6,334 nucleotides of DNA, taken from assembly GCA_047629975.1 (NCBI GenBank), contig JBLHUT010000207.1:1-6334 (forward strand), in the 5' to 3' direction. This DNA is from JBLHUT01 sp047629975. Its GTDB lineage: Bacteria; Pseudomonadota; Alphaproteobacteria; Rhodobacterales; Rhodobacteraceae. Made by a program: the position numbers and the translations under genes. Positions within the stretch are counted from its first letter, which is position 1. Every line of letters starts with the position of its first letter. Positions 1 to 5,164 of the stretch are shown here, in pieces. The notes beneath the pieces were generated by a model. That model saw only the letters and a program-made list of their open reading frames with translations, searched no databases and was not told where the DNA came from.

Positions 1-1
1 C

Positions 2-142
2 GTCATGCCTGTGGTCAACGAAGGGGATGCGGTTTTTCATCTTGCCCTCGTAAAGTCATTGGCCAAGGCCGAATTCACGATGGATGATATCAACGGCCAG
101 TTGACCGGTGATCCGTTATTTGACGAAGACGAGATTATCTGA
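2..142 (+). CDS. C-terminal end of an unrecognised protein (5' truncated by window edge)
   Basis: An open frame enters from the left edge and ends at a TGA at 140-142, giving 46 visible residues. It begins VMPVVNEGDAV and ends in a strongly acidic tail, DPLFDEDEII. A short helix-like stretch (FHLALVKSLAKAEF) precedes a hydrophilic end; no membrane segment or catalytic motif is visible. An ATG at 5-7 lies in frame, but nothing upstream can be inspected, so these residues are more likely the end of a longer protein than a complete 45-residue one. It is convergent with the hydrolase at the end of the transporter operon and therefore not part of it. I do not recognise the family and assign no function. 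Confidence 0.5.
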   Translation, partial: VMPVVNEGDAVFHLALVKSLAKAEFTMDDINGQLTGDPLFDEDEII

Positions 143-160
143 CCGAGCAACCGTTTGTTT

Positions 161-180
161 GGCGGGTGCGGCGCCCCGCC
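161..180. terminator. Possible weak hairpin between convergent genes
   Basis: GGCGGG (161-166) can pair with CCCGCC (175-180) across an 8-nt loop. It lies in the 44-bp gap between the convergent 3' ends of the left-edge gene and the hydrolase, where a bidirectional terminator would be expected. Neither strand has a T-run after the stem, so it is not a canonical intrinsic terminator. Chance pairing in G+C-rich DNA, or Rho-dependent termination, is equally possible. Confidence 0.25.
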
Positions 181-186
181 AAGGCG

Positions 187-1011
187 TCAGGTCCAGTGTT
201 CAACGATCTTCAGGACGGGTTCTGGCATCGCAAAACAGTGATTGTGCCCCCCGTCGATGACATAAAGTGTTGCGTCAGGCATGGCACCTGTGATTTTTCC
301 GGAACGCTCCGGTGGGGCCTGCCGGTCGAAACGACCTGCAAAAACAAGCGTCGGACACTGAATGCCCGGCAGTGCGGCCCACGCATCATGACCCGCTCGC
401 GCCCCGAGCAGGCGCGGATAGCCAACAGCATTGTCATGGCTCGCCCGAAAGGCCGCCTCTACTGCGACACGAGCGCCAATTTGGGCCTGCGCCACGTCGG
501 GCGCGTCCCTAACAAGGTCTGCAAACCGGCAGTCCAGGATCTCAAGCGCACTGCGGGCGCGGGCGCGCGGATCAGAAATCTGTTGAAACTGCTCGACCGG
601 ATAGGACGACCCGCCTGCCCCACCCGGCGATCCCGCAGCCAACGCCAGGCGTCTCACCCGCTCCGGCGCGCGCGCGGCAAGATGCATCGCAACCATCGCC
701 CCAAAGCTTTCCCCCAACACATCGGCACGCGCCCAGCCCAGCGCATCAAGAACGTCGAGCGCATCTTGGGCGTAATCCTGCATCGTCCAGTCGCCCTGTG
801 GTGCATCCGTGCCACCAAGCCCGCGCGGATCAGCGGCCGCCACGGTAAAATGGCGCGGTAAAGCGGAGTCGAAAACAGGGGCCTTGAGGGACAAATCAAA
901 GTTCGAGCCGCCTAGAAACAAAAGTGGCGGTCCCGTGCCCTCGATCCGGATATTGACCGTCAGACCGGCTGTTTTCAACCGGTACGGCGGGGGCGCAAAA
1001 CCTATTGTCAT
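187..1011 (-). CDS. Alpha/beta-fold hydrolase, last gene of the TTT operon
   Basis: This 274-residue protein has the length and layout of single-domain alpha/beta hydrolases (esterase, lactonase, enol-lactonase and C-C hydrolase relatives). The early strand LLFLGGSNFD (about 31-39) fits the oxyanion-hole loop, followed by DPRGLGGTD (61-69). The nucleophile elbow is GESFG with Ser102. The probable acid is Asp229 in AGRFDRQAP, and the probable base is His256 in GGHNH, with His258 the alternative. No signal peptide or membrane segment is visible, so it should be cytoplasmic. The ATG lies 5 bp past the tctA stop, with a weak AAGG at 1022-1025 inside the tctA end, implying cotranscription and probably coupled translation. 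In this context it may hydrolyse an ester or lactone of the imported acid. The family call is firm, but the substrate is unknown; an esterase, lactonase or C-C hydrolase would all fit. Confidence 0.88.
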   Translation of the reverse strand: MTIGFAPPPYRLKTAGLTVNIRIEGTGPPLLFLGGSNFDLSLKAPVFDSALPRHFTVAAADPRGLGGTDAPQGDWTMQDYAQDALDVLDALGWARADVLGESFGAMVAMHLAARAPERVRRLALAAGSPGGAGGSSYPVEQFQQISDPRARARSALEILDCRFADLVRDAPDVAQAQIGARVAVEAAFRASHDNAVGYPRLLGARAGHDAWAALPGIQCPTLVFAGRFDRQAPPERSGKITGAMPDATLYVIDGGHNHCFAMPEPVLKIVEHWT

Positions 1012-1016
1012 ACGAC

Positions 1017-2501
1017 TTAAGCCTTACTGTCTTTGAAAGCCCGGAACAAAGACAGGGCAAGCATACCGCAAGCCGCAGCAACCAACCCACCAGCAATCGG
1101 GTGACCCACAAAGAACGCCGCAAAGCTTCCGTCAGTGATAATCAATCCCTGCCGCAGGCTGATTTCAAGCGTCGGCCCAAGCACCATACCAATCACCAGC
1201 GGCGCCATCGGGTATCCCTGCCGACGCAGGACAAACCCCAGGATCCCCGCAATCGCCATCACCAACAAATCAAACGGATTGCCCCGCACAAAATAAACGC
1301 CGACAGTACACAGCAGGCAAATCATCACCAGCATGTACGCTTCCTTGATCCGCAAGATAGGCGCCGCCATCCGTGAAACCAACATCCCCAAAGGCAACAG
1401 CATCAGGTTGATCACGAAAAAGCCCGAAAAGATCGCCGCCATCAAAACCGGATTATCCGTCATCAGGCGCACGCCGGGTGTGACGCCGTGCAAGGTTAGT
1501 GTCGCCAGCATGACAGCCGTAATCGCGTCTCCCGGAATGCCCAGCGCCATGGTCGGCACCAATGCCCCGCCCGTGACTGCGTTATTCGCGGATTCAGATG
1601 CAATCAAACCATCCGGCTCGCCCTTGCCAAAATTATCGCGGTTCGGAGAGGAGCGGCGCGCCTCGGCATAGGAAATAAACGCAGCCGTGGCCGCTCCTGT
1701 GCCCGGCAAAACCCCGATACCGTTGCCGATCAGCACAGATTTAACCAGCCCTTTGACCCGCCCCTTCCATTCGGAAAGCTTGGGCAGGACAATGCCGTTG
1801 AAATCCACAAGCGGCTGCTGATCCATCCGGCCCGCAGCCGCACGGGTCAGAACCTCTGAAAGCGCAAAGACACCGATGACGACCGCCAGCAGGTTGAACC
1901 CTGCAATCAACTGGAATTGACCAAAGGTAAACCGCGCCTCGCCCGTGATCGGGTCCCCCCCGACAGTGGACAAAAAGATGCCGATAAATCCCGCGATCAA
2001 CCCTTTGATAAGCGACCCTTCGGACACCGAAACGATACAGGTCAACCCCAGCAGGATCAGGGCAAAAGTCTCGATCGGGCCAAAGTTAAGTGCGAATGCC
2101 GCCAGTTGCGGCGCCGCAAAGATAAGCACAACCGCAGACACCAGCCCCCCGATCACCGAAGACACCGTGGCCCAGCCAAGCGCCTTGCCCGCCTCGCCGC
2201 GTTGCGCCATCGGATACCCGTCCAGGCAGGTGGCCGCAGATTGCGGCGTGCCGGGCGTATTGATCAAAATGGCCGAGATCGACCCGCCGTAAACCGAGCC
2301 TGCATAAACCGCCAGCAACAGCAAGATTGCAGGAGCCTGCGACATGGTCAGGGTAAAGGGCAGGATCATCGCCACCGCCACAGTCGAGCCAATGCCCGGT
2401 AGCGCGCCCAGTATGATCCCGAGCATGGTTCCCAAAGTCAGGACAAGCATGCCCTCGAAGGTCAGGATCAGGCTAATCGCCTCTGGAAGGGATTGAATCA
2501 T
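1017..2501 (-). CDS. tctA: TctA: large membrane subunit of a tripartite tricarboxylate transporter
   Basis: This 494-residue, very hydrophobic protein matches the usual TctA length of about 500. TctA is the main permease of TTT systems: it works with TctB and the periplasmic binder TctC to import carboxylates, generally driven by an ion gradient. Family motifs are clear. GALPGIGSTVAVAMILPFT (32-50) is followed by YAGSVYGGSISAILINTPGT (66-85) and a loop with DGYPMAQRGEAGKALG (94-109). The second half repeats the pattern with GIGVLPGTGAATAAF (261-275), ESANNAVTGGALVPT (303-317) and MALGIPGDAITAVML (318-332). The two PG-rich loops reflect the internal duplication of this family. The ATG lies 10 bp past the tctB stop; TGAGGG (2509-2514, minus strand) combines that stop with a Shine-Dalgarno sequence, so translation is probably coupled. 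The family is certain; the substrate is not. Confidence 0.97.
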   Translation of the reverse strand: MIQSLPEAISLILTFEGMLVLTLGTMLGIILGALPGIGSTVAVAMILPFTLTMSQAPAILLLLAVYAGSVYGGSISAILINTPGTPQSAATCLDGYPMAQRGEAGKALGWATVSSVIGGLVSAVVLIFAAPQLAAFALNFGPIETFALILLGLTCIVSVSEGSLIKGLIAGFIGIFLSTVGGDPITGEARFTFGQFQLIAGFNLLAVVIGVFALSEVLTRAAAGRMDQQPLVDFNGIVLPKLSEWKGRVKGLVKSVLIGNGIGVLPGTGAATAAFISYAEARRSSPNRDNFGKGEPDGLIASESANNAVTGGALVPTMALGIPGDAITAVMLATLTLHGVTPGVRLMTDNPVLMAAIFSGFFVINLMLLPLGMLVSRMAAPILRIKEAYMLVMICLLCTVGVYFVRGNPFDLLVMAIAGILGFVLRRQGYPMAPLVIGMVLGPTLEISLRQGLIITDGSFAAFFVGHPIAGGLVAAACGMLALSLFRAFKDSKA

Positions 2502-2508
2502 GCGAGAA

Positions 2509-2514
2509 CCCTCA
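2509..2514 (-). promoter_or_regulatory. tctA ribosome binding site overlapping the tctB stop
   Basis: Read on the minus strand, TGAGGG contains the TGA stop of tctB and a GAGG Shine-Dalgarno core, 7 nt before the tctA ATG. A ribosome finishing tctB sits on the tctA initiation site, which fits equal production of the two membrane subunits. Confidence 0.65.
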
Positions 2515-2967
2515 AATCCACCAAAAGAATGGTGACGTCGGAAGAGGCATTTTCAGCCCGTGATTGAACAGCGCCACAAGCGCGCCCGAGGCAAAAAGCG
2601 GGATGACAGTCACCTGAAACGGGTTGCGCATCCCAAGCGCCAGAAGAATGACCATTCCGACAGCCAGCGAACTGATGAAGTAGCCAAGCGGCATGAGAAC
2701 CAGAACATAAACCATAAAGGCTGCACTGATGATCAGAACCGGCAAAAGCGCGATCGGCTTTCCCGCGCTTCGTGCGATCACATCAAGCACCACGTTCAAA
2801 GCAGTGAGTGCCAGTAGAATAAACAAAATGATCCGTGGAAAGAACATCGGGCTGAACGCGCCACCCAGATCGGCAAACTCCAACCCGAACGTGGACACAA
2901 CCAACCCTGCTGTCAAAACGAAGATCATAATGGATATAACGCGCAGTTCCGTGAACAGACCTGACAT
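2512..2967 (-). CDS. tctB: TctB: small membrane subunit of a tripartite tricarboxylate transporter
   Basis: From the ATG at 2967 this is a 151-residue membrane protein, the expected size for TctB, the poorly conserved accessory permease subunit of TTT systems. Hydrophobic segments lie at about 11-29, 44-63, 72-92, 94-112 and 118-135; two of these may form one hairpin, since the family usually has four helices. The end, KMPLPTSPFFWWI, fits the proline-rich TctB C-terminus. The frame stays open upstream to a TTG at 3021. I prefer 2967 because AAAGGA (2974-2979) sits 6 nt before it, and the longer form would add a polar SPSAACVGWGQRKG-type leader encoded within a hairpin. The gene lies between tctC and tctA. 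The call rests on position and topology more than on motifs. Confidence 0.93.
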   Translation of the reverse strand: MSGLFTELRVISIMIFVLTAGLVVSTFGLEFADLGGAFSPMFFPRIILFILLALTALNVVLDVIARSAGKPIALLPVLIISAAFMVYVLVLMPLGYFISSLAVGMVILLALGMRNPFQVTVIPLFASGALVALFNHGLKMPLPTSPFFWWI

Positions 2968-2973
2968 GGGAAA

Positions 2974-2979
2974 TCCTTT
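2974..2979 (-). promoter_or_regulatory. tctB ribosome binding site (decides the start)
   Basis: AAAGGA on the minus strand, 6 nt before the ATG at 2965-2967. It supports the 151-residue TctB over the 169-residue reading that starts at a TTG at 3021. Confidence 0.65.
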
Positions 2980-2986
2980 GCGCTGT

Positions 2987-3014
2987 CCCCATCCGACGCA
3001 TGCGGCGGATGGGG
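2987..3014 (-). other. Intercistronic mRNA stem-loop between tctC and tctB
   Basis: CCCCATCCG (2987-2995) is exactly complementary to CGGATGGGG (3006-3014), giving a 9-bp, G+C-rich stem with a 10-nt apical region that may add two more pairs around a CATG tetraloop. In the operon transcript it lies 15 nt after the tctC stop codon and shortly before the tctB ribosome binding site. The bases after it (ACAGCG on the minus strand) are not a T-run, so it does not look like an intrinsic terminator. Known parallels are intercistronic hairpins that protect the upstream message from 3' exonucleases, so that a periplasmic binding protein is made in excess of its membrane partners. The structure is seen; the role is inferred. 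Confidence 0.7.
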
Positions 3015-3029
3015 ATGGCAATTGGTGAC

Positions 3030-3986
3030 TTACAGACCGGCAGCTTCGATCAGAGACGCATTTGCCTCATATTGCGCACGGAAGAACGCGTCGAAATCAG
3101 CGGCATTGCGGTAAGCGAGAACCGTGCTGGTGTCGGTTGCGAATTTCTGGAAACCGTCAGAGTTGATTGCCGTCTCGCAAGCCGTGCTCAGCGTTTCTGT
3201 CACGCCTGCGTCCAGACCAGCCGGAGCAAAGAAACCACCCCAAAGGTACAGCTCGTTCAACGGTGCCGCGATACCGACTTCAGCCGCAGTAGGAACATCG
3301 GGCATGCTGGCCAGACGCTCGCTGTTGAACACAACCAGTGGCCGGAAATCGCCGCGCGTCATAAGAAGCTCGGTATCGCCGAAAAACTGGATCGTTCCGG
3401 CCGCCATTGCCTGAAGTGCGGGGCCAGAGCCCTGAAACGGCAGGTGCTTCATGTCATCGATAATGCCAAGACCGGAAAACGCTGCAACAGCCGTCAAATG
3501 CGTGATCGCCCCGGGGCCCGAAGAGCCATAGAGATACTTGTTGGGGGATTCTTTAACCGCGGCAACAACATCCTCGATGGTCTCGAAGGGGCTGTCAGCC
3601 TGTGTAAACAGAACCGTGGGCGAGGCCGCGACAGAACAGATCGGCGTCCAGCTATCAACGCCGTAGGGGACGTCCTTGATCTGTGGCTGGATTGTGGAAA
3701 CGGTCACTGACCAATATCCCAACTGGTAGCCATCAGGGCGCTGACCGGCCAGAGCAGCAGCCGCAACCGTGCCGGAGCCACCTGCCATGTTAGACACAAA
3801 CGCATCCCCGTCGAGGGCTGTCGCAAGATGCGGCGCAAAGGCGCGCAAAAGCAGATCGGTACCGCCGCCAGCATTAAAAGGGGCGACAAGGTTGATCGGA
3901 CGCTCGGGGAAATCCTGCGCCAGAGCCACACCTGTACCCAGCGTCAAAGCGACGATTGCTGCCGTTGTTTTTACCAGAGATTGCAT
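3030..3986 (-). CDS. tctC: TctC: periplasmic solute-binding protein of a TTT transporter
   Basis: This 318-residue protein has the usual length and pattern of the TctC (Bug) family, which captures carboxylates in the periplasm and hands them to TctAB. A Sec signal peptide is visible: MQSLVK, a hydrophobic core (about 8-20) and a likely cut after ALA, residue 23, before QDFPERP. The mature part starts with PINLVAPFNAGGGTDLLLR (30-48), the ligand-loop motif, then AGGSGTVAAAALAGQRPDGY (68-87), PFQGSGPALQAMAAGTIQFF (183-202) and MPDVPTAAEVGI (228-239), all typical of the family. The ATG has a strong Shine-Dalgarno sequence, GGGAGG (3993-3998), 6 nt upstream. It is the first gene of the operon and faces a divergent LacI-type regulator. 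Many alphaproteobacteria carry several TctC paralogues with different ligands, so the ligand cannot be named. Confidence 0.96.
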   Translation of the reverse strand: MQSLVKTTAAIVALTLGTGVALAQDFPERPINLVAPFNAGGGTDLLLRAFAPHLATALDGDAFVSNMAGGSGTVAAAALAGQRPDGYQLGYWSVTVSTIQPQIKDVPYGVDSWTPICSVAASPTVLFTQADSPFETIEDVVAAVKESPNKYLYGSSGPGAITHLTAVAAFSGLGIIDDMKHLPFQGSGPALQAMAAGTIQFFGDTELLMTRGDFRPLVVFNSERLASMPDVPTAAEVGIAAPLNELYLWGGFFAPAGLDAGVTETLSTACETAINSDGFQKFATDTSTVLAYRNAADFDAFFRAQYEANASLIEAAGL

Positions 3987-3992
3987 TTTCTT

Positions 3993-3998
3993 CCTCCC
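3993..3998 (-). promoter_or_regulatory. tctC ribosome binding site
   Basis: GGGAGG on the minus strand, followed directly by AAG, with 6 nt between it and the ATG. It is the best Shine-Dalgarno match of the operon, consistent with strong synthesis of the binding protein. Confidence 0.75.
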
Positions 3999-4010
3999 AA
4001 AGAATTAATG

Positions 4011-4026
4011 TTGGTATCGTTGTCAA
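4011..4026. promoter_or_regulatory. Putative LacI-family operator, copy 1
   Basis: The 16-bp sequence TTGGTATCGTTGTCAA is an imperfect palindrome: 10 of 16 positions match its own reverse complement, with TTG/CAA ends and a central CG. This architecture is typical of LacI/GalR-family operators. The half-sites TTGGTATC and TTGACAAC agree at positions 1-3, 6 and 8. An identical copy lies 21 bp away. This copy is the nearer one to tctC and overlaps the -10 region of the proposed tctC promoter. Confidence 0.65.
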
Positions 4027-4047
4027 TAAAATTGGTATCGTTGTCAA
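4019..4047 (-). promoter_or_regulatory. Candidate tctC operon promoter
   Basis: On the minus strand a perfect TTGACA (4047-4042) is followed after 17 bp by GACAAC (4024-4019), only 3 of 6 matches to the -10 consensus. Transcription would start near 4012, leaving a leader of about 25 nt that includes the tctC Shine-Dalgarno sequence. The second TTGACA (4026-4021) would place the start inside the ribosome binding site, so it is a less likely -35. The weak -10 makes this tentative. Both elements lie inside the operator copies, which suits repression. Confidence 0.4.
4032..4047. promoter_or_regulatory. Putative LacI-family operator, copy 2
   Basis: Exact copy of the 16-bp imperfect palindrome at 4011-4026. 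Its right end reads TTGTCA on the + strand and TTGACA on the minus strand, so it can act as a -35 element in both directions. A repressor bound here would block both the regulator promoter and the tctC promoter. Confidence 0.65.
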
Positions 4048-4069
4048 CGCGTTTTCTTTCGCCCATAGT
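4041..4069 (+). promoter_or_regulatory. Candidate promoter of the LacI-family regulator gene
   Basis: TTGTCA (4041-4046, 5 of 6 to the -35 consensus), a 17-bp spacer and CATAGT (4064-4069, 4 of 6 to the -10 consensus). The start would fall near 4076, just ahead of the GGAGG at 4083-4087. The -35 lies inside operator copy 2, implying autorepression. Confidence 0.5.
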
Positions 4070-4082
4070 GGCGCAGGTGATC

Positions 4083-4087
4083 GGAGG
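4083..4087 (+). promoter_or_regulatory. Ribosome binding site for the TTG-started regulator
   Basis: GGAGG lies 6 nt before the TTG at 4094-4096. No ATG or GTG in this frame lies between it and the DNA-binding domain, so this site decides the start. Confidence 0.7.
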
Positions 4088-4093
4088 CAGACC

Positions 4094-5107
4094 TTGGACA
4101 GCGCAGACCGCAAACCAACTCTCAAAGACGTGGCCGCCCTGAGTGGTGTCAGCGTCATTTCGGCATCCCGCGTCATGCGGGGCGCGCCGAATATCTCTAT
4201 AGAGCTGCGCCAAAAGGTCGAACAGGCCGCACAAGCCATCGGATATCAGCGCAACCGCATCGCCGGATCCTTGCGCGGGCGGGCCACAGAACTGATCGCC
4301 GTGATCGTCCCGTCAATGAGCAACCACGTCTTTCCCAACATTGTCGACGGGATCGACGACGCCCTTCAGGGGTCGCAGCTGCGCCTTGTGCTTGGCATGA
4401 CAAAATACGAGGACGCCAACGAAGAGGCCATTTTACGCGACATGCTCACGTGGAATCCGGCCGGGGTCATCCTCAGCGGGTTGGAGCATTCTGACAATAC
4501 CAAAGAAATGCTCGCGCATTTTGCGGGGCCGATCATCGAGGTTATGGATATCGACGGCGATGCCGTGGATCTGGCGGTAGGCATCTCAATGGAAGAAGCC
4601 GGCACCTTGATCGCGCGCCACCTGTTTGAACGCGGCTACAAAAGGATCGGATATGTCGGGGCGTGGGGCGAACGACCCAAACGCTCGCTCAAGCGCAGGA
4701 TCGCCTTTGAAAAAGAGCTCCGGCGGCTTGGGCTACCGATTCTTGAAACGGTCATTCTCGATGAGGCCTCATCGCTTGAGGGTGGCGCAAAGGGGCTCAA
4801 ACAGGTGCTCGCCCGGGATCCGACCATCGACGCGGTGTTTTTTGCCAATGACGACCTTGCGCTGGGGGCGCTGTTTTATTGTCAGGGGCATGATATCCGC
4901 GTCCCCGAGGACATCGCACTGGCGGGATACAACGGGCTGGAAATGTGCCAGTCAATCGTGCCGCGCCTCACTACAATCTCGACCCCGCGCTACGAAATGG
5001 GGCGCCTTGCGGGTGCGCTTGCCCGCAAACAGATTGTCGATGGCGAGTTTTCCGAACAAAAGACCCTGCGCCTGAATGTCGAGTTGATCGAAGGCGGCAC
5101 CACCTGA
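4094..5107 (+). CDS. LacI/GalR-family transcriptional regulator, GntR (gluconate repressor)-like
   Basis: From the TTG this is a 337-residue protein, the normal size for LacI/GalR repressors. The N-terminal helix-turn-helix is PTLKDVAALSGVSVISASRV (8-27). The hinge region RNRIAGSLRG (53-62) has Leu60 where family members insert a leucine into the minor groove at the operator centre. A periplasmic-binding-protein-like effector domain follows: IAVIVPSMSNHVFPNIVDGI (68-87), MLTWNPAGVILSG (117-129), VFFANDDLALGALF (248-261) and ALAGYNGLEM (275-284). MLTWNPAGVIL and the EVMDIDGDAVDLAVGI region resemble E. coli GntR, suggesting a sugar-acid effector, but this is recalled similarity, not a search. 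The frame stays open to an ATG at 3956 inside tctC; that start would add a leader lacking family character, whereas the TTG has a good Shine-Dalgarno sequence. It is divergent from tctC and probably represses that operon and itself. Confidence 0.93.
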   Translation: MDSADRKPTLKDVAALSGVSVISASRVMRGAPNISIELRQKVEQAAQAIGYQRNRIAGSLRGRATELIAVIVPSMSNHVFPNIVDGIDDALQGSQLRLVLGMTKYEDANEEAILRDMLTWNPAGVILSGLEHSDNTKEMLAHFAGPIIEVMDIDGDAVDLAVGISMEEAGTLIARHLFERGYKRIGYVGAWGERPKRSLKRRIAFEKELRRLGLPILETVILDEASSLEGGAKGLKQVLARDPTIDAVFFANDDLALGALFYCQGHDIRVPEDIALAGYNGLEMCQSIVPRLTTISTPRYEMGRLAGALARKQIVDGEFSEQKTLRLNVELIEGGTT

Positions 5108-5118
5108 GCTTCGATCAA

Positions 5119-5152
5119 CCCGTATTTCGGGAACGTGTTTGACGTTAACACG
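5119..5152. terminator. Possible weak hairpins between convergent regulator gene and proA
   Basis: The 57-bp gap between the two convergent stops holds CCCG/CGGG (5119-5122 with 5128-5131, 5-nt loop) and CGTGTT/AACACG (5134-5139 with 5147-5152, 7-nt loop). The second could act on both strands, but neither is followed by a T-run. Position favours a termination role; sequence support is modest. Confidence 0.3.
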
Positions 5153-5164
5153 AACCGCAGCGAT

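Larger units (their letters stand above)
4011..4047. repeat. Two perfect 16-bp direct repeats, 21-bp period
   Basis: The same 16 bases occur at 4011-4026 and 4032-4047 with no mismatch, separated by TAAAA. The flanking bases differ (G/A before, T/C after), so the repeat is exactly 16 bp. A 21-bp period is two turns of B-DNA and would place two bound dimers on the same face. It sits in the divergent promoter region of tctC and the LacI-type regulator. Confidence 0.92.

Noticed and set aside
166..861. Long + strand open frame (231 codons) opposite the hydrolase gene
   Set aside because: It is the antisense of a gene with clear catalytic motifs, is rich in Arg/Pro/His from G+C-rich third positions, and shows no domain. 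It is a shadow frame.
1917..2402. + strand open frames opposite tctA
   Set aside because: They are low-complexity Arg/Gln/His-rich products opposite a highly conserved membrane protein, best explained by codon bias.
2987..3014. Reading the tctC-tctB hairpin as an intrinsic terminator
   Set aside because: No T-run follows on the minus strand, and tctB and tctA, which are needed for a working transporter, lie directly downstream.
2968..3021. N-terminal extension of TctB to a TTG start
   Set aside because: The added residues would be encoded across the intercistronic hairpin and are polar with no family character; the ATG at 2967 has its own AAAGGA at good spacing.
3000..3710. Long + strand open frame (236 codons) opposite tctC
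   Set aside because: The minus strand encodes an unmistakable TctC with a signal peptide; the opposite product is Arg- and Cys-rich with no recognisable fold and no convincing ribosome binding site.
4011..4047. Direct repeats as a CRISPR array, attachment site or insertion-sequence target duplication
   Set aside because: There are only two 16-bp units with a 5-bp spacer and no transposase, integrase or cas gene nearby; the CG-centred palindrome beside a LacI-family gene fits an operator better.
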